Assembly: GCF_013409255.1 (NCBI RefSeq)
Contig: NZ_JACCAS010000001.1
Span: 2,418,001 to 2,482,000, forward strand
Direction: 5' to 3'
DNA: 64,000 nt
Source of the DNA: Paraburkholderia bryophila
Lineage (GTDB): Bacteria; Pseudomonadota; Gammaproteobacteria; Burkholderiales; Burkholderiaceae
The notes below the pieces were generated by a model. That model made no database searches. It saw nothing but the letters and a program-made list of their open reading frames with translations, and had not been told where the DNA came from. Numbering within the stretch: the first letter of the stretch is position 1; each line of letters starts with the position of its first letter. Made by a program: the position numbers and the translations under genes. Positions 54,950-63,748 of this stretch are shown here, one piece after another.

Positions 54950-55480
54950 ATGAGCTCCACTCCGTCCACCGCCGCCAAGCGCGCGAATCCGCTTCGCTAC
55001 GTGATCATTGCCGTTGTCGCTGTGGCGATCGCCGTTGCGGGTTATTTCGCGTTTGCCGGTCAGCAGCGCGTGCCGGATGCCACCTTCACGCTGTTGTCGG
55101 GCCAGAAAGTGTCGACCGCCGACCTGAAAGGCAAGGTCTACCTGGTCAACTTCTGGGCGACCAGTTGCGACACCTGCATGAAGGAAATGCCGCAGATGGT
55201 CCAGACCTATAACCGCTTCAAGGGCAAGGGTCTCGAATTCGTCGCCGTCGCCATGAACTACGACGCGCCGATGTACGTGGCCAATTACTCGCAAACCCGC
55301 CAGTTGCCGTTCAAGGTCGCCATGGACGACGGTTCGGTCGCCAAGCAGTTCGGCAACGTGCAACTCACGCCGACCACGTTCCTCGTCGATAAAGACGGCA
55401 AGATTCTGAAGCGCTATGTCGGCGAGCCGCAGTTCGCGGAACTCGACAAGCTGCTGGAAAAGGCGCTGAACGCGGCTTAA
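54950..55480 (+). CDS. TlpA-like thiol-disulfide oxidoreductase
   Basis: A 176-residue membrane-anchored periplasmic thioredoxin: one helix (YVIIAVVAVAIAVAGYFAFAG) then a TlpA/ResA-type domain with the active site WATSCDTCMKEMP (Cys73, Cys76) and the cis-Pro loop LTPTTFLVDKDG. It probably reduces cytochrome c or copper-protein thiols; partner genes are not adjacent. ATG 54950 gives MSSTPSTAAKRANP. Confidence 0.92.
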   Translation: MSSTPSTAAKRANPLRYVIIAVVAVAIAVAGYFAFAGQQRVPDATFTLLSGQKVSTADLKGKVYLVNFWATSCDTCMKEMPQMVQTYNRFKGKGLEFVAVAMNYDAPMYVANYSQTRQLPFKVAMDDGSVAKQFGNVQLTPTTFLVDKDGKILKRYVGEPQFAELDKLLEKALNAA

Positions 55481-55543
55481 GTTTTACTGCGAAGTTTTAC
55501 CCCCGAGTTTTACCCCGACTAGCAGATCGCACCAGATTCAAAC

Positions 55544-55579
55544 ACGCCGGCCTCGTACTTAGAGGCCGGCGTTTTCATT
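55544..55579. terminator. terminator between convergent tlpA-like and dctD
   Basis: An ACGCCGGCCT (55544-55553) / AGGCCGGCGT (55563-55572) perfect 10-bp stem followed by TTTCATTT. Confidence 0.85.
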
Positions 55580-55580
55580 T

Positions 55581-56954
55581 CTAACGCTCCCCTTCGCCTT
55601 TGGCCGCCAGGCCATATCGCTTGATCTTCTCGTATAGCGTTGCCTTGCCTAGCTGCAGTCTGTCGGCCGCAACCGCCACGACGCCGCCGGTCTGCTCCAG
55701 CGCCTCCGCGATCACCGCCCGCTCGAATTGCTCGACGCGTTCCTTCAACGGTTGCGCGGCCGCGCTGTCGTCGGTGAACGACATCACCGGATCGTCGGCG
55801 ACGCCGAGCACGAAGCGGTCGGCGGCATTGCGCAGCTCCCGCACGTTGCCCGGCCAGTCGCGCTGCATCAGGCTGGCGCGCTGCCGATCGGTGAGGATCG
55901 GCGCGGGACGCTGGTAACGCACCGCCGCGTCCAGCAGGAAATGCTCGAACAGCGGCACGATGTCCTCGCGCCGCTCGCCCAACGGCGGCAGCGCAATCGT
56001 CACCACGTTCAGCCGGTACAGCAGATCGCGCCGGAACGAACCGTCCGCGACATGCTCGGCCATGTCGCCCTTGGCGGCGGCGACGACCCGGCAATTCACG
56101 CGAATCGGCTGATTGGAGCCGAGCCGCTCGAGCACGCCGTCCTGCAACACGCGCAGCAGCTTGACCTGCAACGCGAGCGGCATGCTTTCGATTTCGTCGA
56201 GAAACAGCGTGCCGCCCGACGCATGTTCGAGCTTGCCGATGCGGCGTTTCGCCGCGCCGGTGAAAGCGCCCGGCTCGTAGCCGAACATTTCCGACTCGAA
56301 CATCGGCTCCGGCAACGCGCCGCAGTTCACCGCGATAAACGGCCGGTCACGTCGCGGCGACAACTCGTGCAGACTGCGCGCGATCAACTCCTTGCCCGCG
56401 CCGGTGTCGCCGTTGATCAGCACGGACGCATCGGTCGGCGCGACATTGGCGATCAGCCGCCGCACCTGCTCGATTGCCGGACTGCGGCCGATGATCCGCG
56501 GCGCCACCGAATTCTGTTCCGCCAACTCACGACGCAGCGCGATGTTCTCGAGCACCAGCTTGCGGCGCTCCAACGCGCGCCGCACGGTTTCGATCAGGCG
56601 CTCCGACGCGAACGGTTTTTCGATGAAGTCGTACGCGCCGTCGCGCATGGCCTGCACGGCCATCGAGATATCGCCGTGGCCGGTGACCAGAATCACCGGC
56701 ACGTCGGGCGCGCGCTCGTGCCATTGCGCGAGCAGATCGAGGCCGCTCGCGCCGGGCAAGCGGATGTCGCTGACCACTACGCCGGAGAAATCCGCGCGGA
56801 TCATCTTCGCCGCGGATTCCGCCGACGCATGGCCGATCACCTCGAAGCCCGCCAGTTGCAAACTCTGCACGCTCGCGCGCCGCACCAGTTCGTCGTCTTC
56901 GATATACAGCACTTGCAGGCCGTGGTTCAGCATGGCGTTTTCCGTCTGTTTCAT
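55581..56954 (-). CDS. dctD: C4-dicarboxylate response regulator DctD (NtrC family)
   Basis: A 457-residue sigma-54 activator. The receiver domain (LQVLYIEDDELVRRASVQSL, phospho-Asp in VVVSDIRLPGASGLDL) is followed by a AAA+ domain with Walker A GDTGAGKELIA, the GAFTGA loop (EPGAFTGAAKRRIG) and LFLDEIESM. A Fis-type helix-turn-helix is at the C-terminus. ATG 56954 overlaps the dctB stop by four bases (ATGA), suggesting coupling; ATG 56933 is an alternative. It should activate dctA from the sigma-54 promoter at 60508-60522. Confidence 0.93.
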   Translation of the reverse strand: MKQTENAMLNHGLQVLYIEDDELVRRASVQSLQLAGFEVIGHASAESAAKMIRADFSGVVVSDIRLPGASGLDLLAQWHERAPDVPVILVTGHGDISMAVQAMRDGAYDFIEKPFASERLIETVRRALERRKLVLENIALRRELAEQNSVAPRIIGRSPAIEQVRRLIANVAPTDASVLINGDTGAGKELIARSLHELSPRRDRPFIAVNCGALPEPMFESEMFGYEPGAFTGAAKRRIGKLEHASGGTLFLDEIESMPLALQVKLLRVLQDGVLERLGSNQPIRVNCRVVAAAKGDMAEHVADGSFRRDLLYRLNVVTIALPPLGERREDIVPLFEHFLLDAAVRYQRPAPILTDRQRASLMQRDWPGNVRELRNAADRFVLGVADDPVMSFTDDSAAAQPLKERVEQFERAVIAEALEQTGGVVAVAADRLQLGKATLYEKIKRYGLAAKGEGER

Positions 56955-58963
56955 GAACCCGTGGTCAACGGGTCCGGGGTGTGGCTCGTCTGCACGCGCG
57001 CGCGGCGCAGCGTCAGGACGAAAAGTGCGCCGCCGTCGGCCGCGTTGCGCGCCACCAGCGTGCCGCCGCAATCGCGGGCGATCGACGACGAGATCGCCAG
57101 TCCGAGGCCCAGTCCCTGGCCCATTTCCTTGGTCGTGAAGAACGGCTCGAACAGCCGCGGCAGGACGTCGTCGGGAATGCCGGGCCCGTTGTCGCTGACC
57201 GCGAACGAGAGGTTGCTTGCCGACACGTCGACCTCGATCGTGATGCGCGGCGGAGTCAGGCCGGCGGTGGCGTCGAGCGCGTTGCCGAGCAGGTTGATCA
57301 ACACCTGTTCGAGCCGCAGGTCGTCGCAATGCGCGATCAGGTCGGGATGATCGTCGGCGAGACTGAGCGGCGTGCGCGTGGCGCTGTCGGTATCTGGGTC
57401 GGCGTCGACCAACACGTACTCGACTTCCACGCCTTGCAAGCGCTTTTGCAGCAGCGCGACGACGTTGCGCAGCGCCCGCAAGATCGGCGCGCGCGCACTG
57501 CGTGGCCGCGCGCGTCCGACGAACAGTTTCAACTGGTTGGTGATCTTGCCCATGCGCTCGGTGAGCGCGGCGATCGCTTCGAGGTTCTCGCGCGCCGACG
57601 CCTGGTCGCCGCGCTCCAGCAGCACGAGCGTGTTGTCCGAGAAACCGCGCAACGCAGCGAGCGGCTGATTCAATTCATGCGTGATACCCGCCGCCATCTG
57701 ACCGAGCGCGGCGAGCTTGCTCGCCTGGATCAGCTCGTCGTGCGCAGCGCGCAATTCCTGCTCGGCGCGCGTGCGTTCGGCCACTTCCTTGTGCAATTGC
57801 TCGTTCGCTTCGGAGAGGTCGGCCGTGCGTTCGGCCACGCGCCGGTTCAATTCCGCGTACGCCTTTTGTAGCATCGCGCGGCTGCGCATCACCTCGCGCA
57901 CGCGAGCGCGGCGCATGCGCCAGTAGAACGCGAACAACACGAGCGACACATAGCCGAAAGCCGTGACGATGGTCGCATTGCGCGCGTCCGCATCGACCGG
58001 ATCGACGGGCGACATCGTGATCAGATGCCAATCCGGCTCGCCCATGCCGCGCCGCGATGCAAGGTAGCGCGGCGCATAGCGGCCGCCGCCAATGCGCACG
58101 ATCTGCGCATTGCCTTCCAGCGTGCGTTCGATCGTGACGGGCAGCGGCGCGATCGGCTGTTGCGCGTATTGACGCGCCTGGTAGATCGAATCGGCGACCC
58201 GGCCGGACAGCGGCCGGATCGTGTGATATTTCCATGCGGGCATCGACGAGAGAAAGATCACGCCGTGGTCGTCGGCGACGACGAGCGGCTCGGACGCATC
58301 CGCCCCCTGGAACCATTCGAGGTCGAGTTTAACGACCGCCACGCCGACGATCTTCCCTTCGCGTCGCACCGGCTGCGAGATGTAATAGCCGGGCGCCTGC
58401 GAGATCGTGCCGATGCCGAAGAAGCGGCCCACGCCGCCCTTCACGGCGTCGAGGAAATACGGCCGGAATTGATAGCCCGCGCCGATAAAACTTTGCGGCC
58501 CGTGCCAGTTGCTCGCGGCCACGCAATAGCCGTCGAGCGGAATGATGTAGGTGACCGTGGCGCGCGCGTGGCGGTTGAGGTCTTCCAGATAGAGATTGGC
58601 GCGCTGCACGTTGGCCGGCGTCGGATCGACCAGCACGTCCTGCACGATGGGATGTTCGGCCAGCAGATAGGGCAACGATTCGTAGCGCTCGAGCGTGCTC
58701 TTCAGCGCGTTAGCGGTGCGATCCACGCGCACTGCGGCGTTGCGCCGCAAATTGTCGATGCCGCGTTGCCACGCAATGCTGTACGTGAGCCCGCACGCCG
58801 CCACGAGCCCGACGACGAGCGCGAAGAGGATCAGCAGGCGGCGCGTCACGTTGGCAATATCCGATCGGTGGGGATCGTTTATTGTGGCATAAGGCGAAGC
58901 GCCGCCGGCGCGAGTTTCGTCGGCCGGCGGCGCGGGGGTCGGGCGCACGGCCACCCGTTTCAT
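56951..58963 (-). CDS. dctB: C4-dicarboxylate sensor histidine kinase DctB
   Basis: A 670-residue sensor. Transmembrane helix (LLILFALVVGLVAACGLTYSIAW), a periplasmic double-Cache domain (YIIPLDGYCVAASNWHGPQSFIGAGYQFRPYFLDAVKGGVG), a second helix (TAFGYVSLVLFAFYWRMRR), a coiled coil, then HisKA with His in GQMAAGITHELNQPLAALRG. ATPase boxes are NLLGNALDAT, DNGPGIPDD and GQGLGLGLAIS. ATG 58963 gives MKRVAVRPT; the longer frame into dctA is unlikely. It lies 73 bases after dctA. Confidence 0.93.
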   Translation of the reverse strand: MKRVAVRPTPAPPADETRAGGASPYATINDPHRSDIANVTRRLLILFALVVGLVAACGLTYSIAWQRGIDNLRRNAAVRVDRTANALKSTLERYESLPYLLAEHPIVQDVLVDPTPANVQRANLYLEDLNRHARATVTYIIPLDGYCVAASNWHGPQSFIGAGYQFRPYFLDAVKGGVGRFFGIGTISQAPGYYISQPVRREGKIVGVAVVKLDLEWFQGADASEPLVVADDHGVIFLSSMPAWKYHTIRPLSGRVADSIYQARQYAQQPIAPLPVTIERTLEGNAQIVRIGGGRYAPRYLASRRGMGEPDWHLITMSPVDPVDADARNATIVTAFGYVSLVLFAFYWRMRRARVREVMRSRAMLQKAYAELNRRVAERTADLSEANEQLHKEVAERTRAEQELRAAHDELIQASKLAALGQMAAGITHELNQPLAALRGFSDNTLVLLERGDQASARENLEAIAALTERMGKITNQLKLFVGRARPRSARAPILRALRNVVALLQKRLQGVEVEYVLVDADPDTDSATRTPLSLADDHPDLIAHCDDLRLEQVLINLLGNALDATAGLTPPRITIEVDVSASNLSFAVSDNGPGIPDDVLPRLFEPFFTTKEMGQGLGLGLAISSSIARDCGGTLVARNAADGGALFVLTLRRARVQTSHTPDPLTTGS

Positions 58964-59036
58964 GTGCGGGTGGCCGTGGAGGTTGGGGTTGAAGTGAAAA
59001 CCGCGCCGAGCGTCGAAACCGAGGCCGAAGCCCGGC

Positions 59037-60317
59037 TTAAACGCCGGCCGGCTCTTTGACCGCCACCTCGCCGCGCAACGCGGCATTCAGCTTGTTGCGG
59101 TCCAGTTCGTTTTCCCATGCCGACACCACCACCGTCGCCACACCATTGCCGACGATGTTGGTCAGCGCACGGCACTCGCTCATGAAGCGGTCGATACCGA
59201 GAATCAGCACCATGCCCGACAGCGGAATGGTCGGCACCACGGCCAGCGTCGCGGCCAGCGTGATGAAGCCCGCGCCGGTCACACCGCTGGCGCCCTTCGA
59301 GGTCAGCATCGTCACGGCCAGCAGCGTGAGCTGCTGCGTCCACGTGAGGTCGATGTTGGTCGCCTGGGCGATGAACAGCACGGCCATCGTCATGTAGATG
59401 TTGGTGCCGTCGAGATTGAACGAGTAACCGGTCGGCACCACGAGGCCCACCACCGAGCGCGAGCAGCCGAGCTTTTCGAGCTTGAGCATCAGTTGCGGCA
59501 GCGCGGCTTCCGACGAGCTCGTGCCCAGCACGATCAGCATCTCTTCCTTGATGTACGCGACGAAGCGCAGGATATTGAAGCCCACCGCGCGCGCGATGAT
59601 GCCGAGCACGACCACCACGAACACGATCGAGGTCAAATAGAACGTGCCGATCAGCTTGAGCATGGGCAGCAGCGAGCCGATGCCGTACTTGCCGATCGTG
59701 AAGGCCATCGCGCCGAACGCGCCGATCGGCGCCAGCTTGGTGATGATGCGCACCACGCCGAACAGCACATGCGAAAGACCGTCGATGAAATTCGTCACGA
59801 CCTTGCCCTTCTCGCCGGCCGTCGCGAGCACCGCGCCGAACAGCAGCGCAATCAGCAGGATCTGCAGGATTTCGCCTTGCGCGAAAGCCGACGTGAGCGT
59901 GTCCGGAATGATGTGCATCAGGAAGTCCACGGTCGTCTGGCCGTGTGCCTTCGCGGCGTACGACGCGACGGCTTTGCCGTCGAGCGTGGCCGGGTCGATG
60001 TTGAAGCCGACGCCCGGCTTGAGCACGTGCGTCGCGATCAGGCCGAGCACCAGTGCGAAGCTCGAGACGATTTCAAAGTACAGCAGCGCCTTGCCGCCCA
60101 CGCGCCCGACCTTCTTCATATCTTCCATGCCGGCGATACCCGTCACCACCGTACAGAAGATGATCGGCCCGATCACCATCTTGATCAGCTTGATGAAACC
60201 GTCGCCGAGCGGCTTCATGTCGACGGCGAGATTCGGGTAGTAGTGTCCGAGCGCGATGCCGATGATGATCGCCACGATCACCTGGACGTACAGCACTTTA
60301 TGGATAGGTTTTTTCAC
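59037..60317 (-). CDS. dctA: C4-dicarboxylate transporter DctA
   Basis: A 426-residue dicarboxylate:cation symporter (DAACS family) for succinate, malate and fumarate. Eight helices and two re-entrant loops can be followed; [34 protein letters not shown] and the hydrophobic [12 protein letters not shown] segment are diagnostic. GTG 60317 with GCAGGAAACATC upstream gives a [16 protein letters not shown] start. It is the first gene of dctABD and is preceded by a sigma-54 promoter. Confidence 0.96.
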   Translation of the reverse strand: MKKPIHKVLYVQVIVAIIIGIALGHYYPNLAVDMKPLGDGFIKLIKMVIGPIIFCTVVTGIAGMEDMKKVGRVGGKALLYFEIVSSFALVLGLIATHVLKPGVGFNIDPATLDGKAVASYAAKAHGQTTVDFLMHIIPDTLTSAFAQGEILQILLIALLFGAVLATAGEKGKVVTNFIDGLSHVLFGVVRIITKLAPIGAFGAMAFTIGKYGIGSLLPMLKLIGTFYLTSIVFVVVVLGIIARAVGFNILRFVAYIKEEMLIVLGTSSSEAALPQLMLKLEKLGCSRSVVGLVVPTGYSFNLDGTNIYMTMAVLFIAQATNIDLTWTQQLTLLAVTMLTSKGASGVTGAGFITLAATLAVVPTIPLSGMVLILGIDRFMSECRALTNIVGNGVATVVVSAWENELDRNKLNAALRGEVAVKEPAGV

Positions 60318-60507
60318 GATGTTTCCTGCGATATGGATGAGCTCATGGCCTGCCACGCCGCGCATCATGCGAACGAAAAATCGTCACGCCTGTGCGCGGC
60401 ATTAGGCCGCGACAAGACGACGAATTCAGAAATACCGGGAAGGGAAATCGGACATCGTTGTCTCCTTGCTTTAGTTGTCGGACCGTTGCGGCCGCGTGTT
60501 CTAAATT

Positions 60508-60522
60508 GCAAGGTCGATGCCA
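60508..60522 (-). promoter_or_regulatory. sigma-54 promoter of dctA
   Basis: On the minus strand, TGGCAT-CGACC-TTGC, with the required GG-N10-GC spacing. The start site would be about 180 bases before the dctA start codon. It is the same core as in the glnK promoter of this window. Confidence 0.8.
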
Positions 60523-60584
60523 GCTTGATGCCGGACTCGGCGCGTTGATTCTTATAGTTTTTTTGAGACGCGGCGAGGTGCGCC

Positions 60585-60608
60585 GTCCGGGATTCCGGAA
60601 ATCCGGAC
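60585..60608. promoter_or_regulatory. palindromic enhancer candidate for DctD upstream of dctA
   Basis: GTCCGG (60585-60590) and CCGGAC (60603-60608) flank ATTCCGGAAAT, a near-perfect 24-bp palindrome 63-86 bases upstream of the sigma-54 -24 element. A related GGGATTCC occurs near 60620. The position fits an upstream activator site. Confidence 0.55.
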
Positions 60609-60756
60609 GAGGGGTGTCGGGGATTCCAGAATGCATCGAGACGCGGGCCTCGGGAAAACCCCGAGGCTTTTGGGCGGCGCGCTTTGGTTGGGTTTAGACC
60701 TGGCTTCTGGCTTGCCTTGCTCGGCCTGGAAGACGCGCCGCCTGAACCGGCGACGT
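60609..60756. other. gap between the dctA control region and the ABC transporter operon
   Basis: No gene is seen. A GCCTCGG/CCGAGGC hairpin (60647-60653 with 60661-60667) followed by TTTT on the plus strand is terminator-like, but no plus-strand gene precedes it. Confidence 0.4.
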
Positions 60757-61827
60757 TTAAACCGCGCCCTCTTCCAGCACGAGCAGATTGTCGTGCGAGA
60801 AACCCAGCGACACCGGCTGGCCCCGCTCAGGCAGACCGCGATTCGGGTCGTTGAACACATCGAGCGAAATCACCGCGTCTTTCACGCGCGTTCTGATGCG
60901 CACCACCGCGCCGAGGAAGTTCACTTCTTCGACGGTCGCATTCAGCGTGTTGCGGCCCGGCGCGGCCGGCTCCAGCACGATCGCTTCAGGCCGCAGGGCG
61001 AGCAGGCGTTGCTTGCCGGCGTCGTCCGACGGCAGTGTCTGGGTGGTGGTCAACTCCTGACCGTCCACCGCCATCCGGCCCGTCGCCGGATCGACCACCT
61101 GCCCCGCGAGAATATTCAGCGTCCCCACGAACGATGCCACGAAGCGCGTGCGCGGATAGTTGTAGATCTCAGACGGCGTGCCGACCTGCTCCACGCGCCC
61201 TTCGTTCATCACGACGATGCGGTCGGAAATAGACAGCGCCTCTTCCTGATCGTGCGTGACGAAAATCGACGTGATGCCCAACTCGCGCTGCAACGCGCGA
61301 ATGTCCTGCCGCAGCGAAATGCGGATCTTCGCGTCGAGCGCGGAGAGCGGCTCGTCGAGCAGCAGCACTTGCGGCTTGCCGGCCAGCGCGCGCGCCAGCG
61401 CGACACGCTGCTGCTGACCACCCGACAGTTGCCACGGATAACGCTCGCCGAGATGCGGCAGCTTGATCAGTTGCAGCATCTCGTCGACGCGCTGCTTGAT
61501 CTCCGCCTGCGGCCGATGATTAATCTTCAGCCCAAAGCCGATGTTGTCCGCCACCGTCATGTTCGGAAACAGCGCGTACGACTGGAACACCATGCCGACC
61601 TTGCGTTGCCGCGTGCGCAGATGCGTGACGTCTTTGTTGTCGAGCCGGATGATGCCGCGCGTCGGCGTTTCGAAGCCGGCGATCATGCGCAGCACCGTGG
61701 TTTTACCGCAGCCCGACGGCCCGAGGAAAGTAATGAACTCGCCGCGCTCGATCTTCATGTCGAAGTGATGCAGCGCCGTGTTCGCCCCGAAGGACTTGTG
61801 CAGATTTTCGATCTCAAGGAATGCCAT
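60757..61827 (-). CDS. ABC transporter ATP-binding protein (CUT1/spermidine/iron type with TOBE domain)
   Basis: A 356-residue nucleotide-binding subunit. Walker A FLGPSGCGKTTVLRMIAG, Q-loop VFQSYALFPNMTV, signature LSGGQQQRVALARALA and Walker B LLLDEPLSALDAKIR lie in the first 240 residues; a TOBE domain follows (LALRPEAIVLEP). Such subunits serve PotA, FbpC or aminoethylphosphonate importers; the neighbours do not decide the substrate. It is the last gene of the operon, after three near-direct TTGACGT repeats. Confidence 0.9.
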   Translation of the reverse strand: MAFLEIENLHKSFGANTALHHFDMKIERGEFITFLGPSGCGKTTVLRMIAGFETPTRGIIRLDNKDVTHLRTRQRKVGMVFQSYALFPNMTVADNIGFGLKINHRPQAEIKQRVDEMLQLIKLPHLGERYPWQLSGGQQQRVALARALAGKPQVLLLDEPLSALDAKIRISLRQDIRALQRELGITSIFVTHDQEEALSISDRIVVMNEGRVEQVGTPSEIYNYPRTRFVASFVGTLNILAGQVVDPATGRMAVDGQELTTTQTLPSDDAGKQRLLALRPEAIVLEPAAPGRNTLNATVEEVNFLGAVVRIRTRVKDAVISLDVFNDPNRGLPERGQPVSLGFSHDNLLVLEEGAV

Positions 61828-61845
61828 GATTCGCCGCCTCAGTGC

Positions 61846-61890
61846 GTCAAACTCTCATTAACGTCAACTTAACGTCAACCTGACGTCAAA
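61846..61890. repeat. TTGACGT repeats with 11-base period upstream of the ABC ATPase gene
   Basis: Read on the minus strand, TTGACGT occurs at roughly 11-base steps three times (about 61858-61890), with a TTGACGC near 61846. They begin at the permease stop codon and fill the gap before the ATPase gene. Confidence 0.75.
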
Positions 61891-62677
61891 CTTTCTGGCC
61901 GCTCAACGCGCGGGCCGAACCGAATACCTGAATCAATCCCATCGACGCCCACGTGATCACGAATGCAATGATCGCGAGCGCCGACGGCTCGTACGCGCGG
62001 TTCGCGCCGATCAGTTGCAGGTACGGACCGAACGCGGGCCGGTCGAGCAGGCTCGCGAACGTGAACTCGCCGATCACCACGGCAAAGGTGAGAAACGCGC
62101 CGGACAGAATGCCCGAGCGGATATTCGGAAAGATCACCTTGAACAGAATGGTCGGCCAGTTCGCGCCGAGGCACTCAGCCGCTTCGGTGAGCGAGCGCAC
62201 GTCGACGGCGCGCAGGCCGGCGTCGACCGAGCGGTACATGTACGGCAGCGACAGCGTCACGTAGCCGCACACCAGCAGCAGATCCGTGGCGCGCTCGTTG
62301 CCGGTGAGCGGCAAAATCGAGCTGCTGTTGTAGATGCGCAGATAGCCGAACACGATCACGATGGCCGGCACCACGAGCGGCAACAGCGTGATGAACTCGA
62401 CGAGCGGACGCAGCCTCGGCAGTCGCAATTGCACCCAGTAAGCGGTTGGCACCACCAGCAGCACGCCGACGACGATCGTCAGCAACGCCATCAAGATCGA
62501 ATACCCGAACGAGGCCTGAAAGCGCGGATCGCTCAGCACGACGTGATACGCCTCGAAGCTGTACACGCCGCGCTTCATCCGCATGCTGAACTCGAAGGTC
62601 GCGATCAGCGGAATCAGAAAATACAGCGAGCCGACGATCATCGCTGTCCACGCCCCTACGCGCGATTGGCTTTTCAT
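61886..62677 (-). CDS. ABC transporter permease (second)
   Basis: A 263-residue inner-membrane permease with six helices. The EAA loop that contacts the ATPase reads EAAECLGANWPTILFKVIFPNI. The N-terminus (WTAMIVGSLYFLIPLIATFEFSM) fits PotC/FbpB-type permeases. Its start overlaps the stop of the preceding permease by four bases, indicating coupled translation of a heterodimeric channel. Confidence 0.9.
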   Translation of the reverse strand: MKSQSRVGAWTAMIVGSLYFLIPLIATFEFSMRMKRGVYSFEAYHVVLSDPRFQASFGYSILMALLTIVVGVLLVVPTAYWVQLRLPRLRPLVEFITLLPLVVPAIVIVFGYLRIYNSSSILPLTGNERATDLLLVCGYVTLSLPYMYRSVDAGLRAVDVRSLTEAAECLGANWPTILFKVIFPNIRSGILSGAFLTFAVVIGEFTFASLLDRPAFGPYLQLIGANRAYEPSALAIIAFVITWASMGLIQVFGSARALSGQKV

Positions 62678-63612
62678 CGACGTCCCCTTTCGGCGCGCGA
62701 GCGCAGCCAGATGTAGCCGCCGTTCGACAGCCCGGTCACGAGCACCATGCCGAGCGCGAGCGCGTAGCCGAGGTTCTGGTTATGCATCACGTCGCCGCGA
62801 ATCTGCGCATACAGCAGGATCGTGACGATGTTCAGCGAACTGCCGGTCAGCGCGTAGGCCGTGGCGACCGCGCCGAACGAATTGGCGAACAGCAGCAGCG
62901 CCGCGCCGAGCACGCTCGGCCACAGCACCGGCAGCGCGACGTAGCGCCAGTATTGATACGAAGTGCCGCCCAGGCAATCGCAGGCTTCGCGCCATTCGCG
63001 CTTCAGGCCGTCGAGCGCGGGCGTGACGATCAGCACCATCAAAGGAATCTGGAAATACAGATAGGTCAGCGTCAGGCCGGAAAAGCTCAGAACGCTGAAG
63101 CCGGTGGAGTACAGATTGAAGCCGAGATACTTTTTCAGCAGCACGGTGACGAGGCCGACGCGCCCCAAGGTGCAGATGAAAGCGAACGCGAGCGGCACGC
63201 CGGCAAAGTTCGACGCCACGCCGGAAAACGTCATCAGCGTAGGGCGAATCCAGCCGGGGAGTTTGCCCTGCACCGCGGCCCACGCGAGCAGCGAGCCGAT
63301 CACGGCGCCGCCGAGCGACGACGCGGCGCTCACCTTGAAGCTGATCCAGTACGCGTCGAGCACGGTGGGCTGCAGCAAGTCACGGAAATTGCCGAGCGTG
63401 AAATGACCTTGCGCGTCCTGGAACGCGCCGATCATCAGGAAACCGGTCGGCAGGATCAGGAACAACAGCGCGAAGGTAAAGAACGGCACCACGCCGATCC
63501 AGGCAAGAAACTGCGACGCGCGGCCCGGACCGTCGACGCGAGGCGTTGGCGTGGGCACAGGCGGAACCAGCAGTTCCGGCTGCACCGCTCCAGCATCCGA
63601 TGAAGCGCTCAT
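62674..63612 (-). CDS. ABC transporter permease (first)
   Basis: A 312-residue permease. A Pro/Val-rich cytoplasmic N-terminus (1-30) is followed by six helices; the EAA loop reads EACDCLGGTSYQYWRYVALPVLWPS. It is the partner of the downstream permease in a PotB/PotC-like pair. About 136 bases separate it from the binding-protein gene; positions 63613-63748 hold no gene. Confidence 0.9.
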   Translation of the reverse strand: MSASSDAGAVQPELLVPPVPTPTPRVDGPGRASQFLAWIGVVPFFTFALLFLILPTGFLMIGAFQDAQGHFTLGNFRDLLQPTVLDAYWISFKVSAASSLGGAVIGSLLAWAAVQGKLPGWIRPTLMTFSGVASNFAGVPLAFAFICTLGRVGLVTVLLKKYLGFNLYSTGFSVLSFSGLTLTYLYFQIPLMVLIVTPALDGLKREWREACDCLGGTSYQYWRYVALPVLWPSVLGAALLLFANSFGAVATAYALTGSSLNIVTILLYAQIRGDVMHNQNLGYALALGMVLVTGLSNGGYIWLRSRAERGRR

Positions 63613-63748
63613 AGCTCACCCTTGAGACTGTCTGGCAAAACGCCGGGCGTGCCGCTCAACTTGAGCAGCACGCCGACGGCAATACTTCGGATTACGGTTC
63701 GCCGCCACGGCGCGGAGCGCGCCCCGCCGCTGCGGCGATCTGCGTCGC

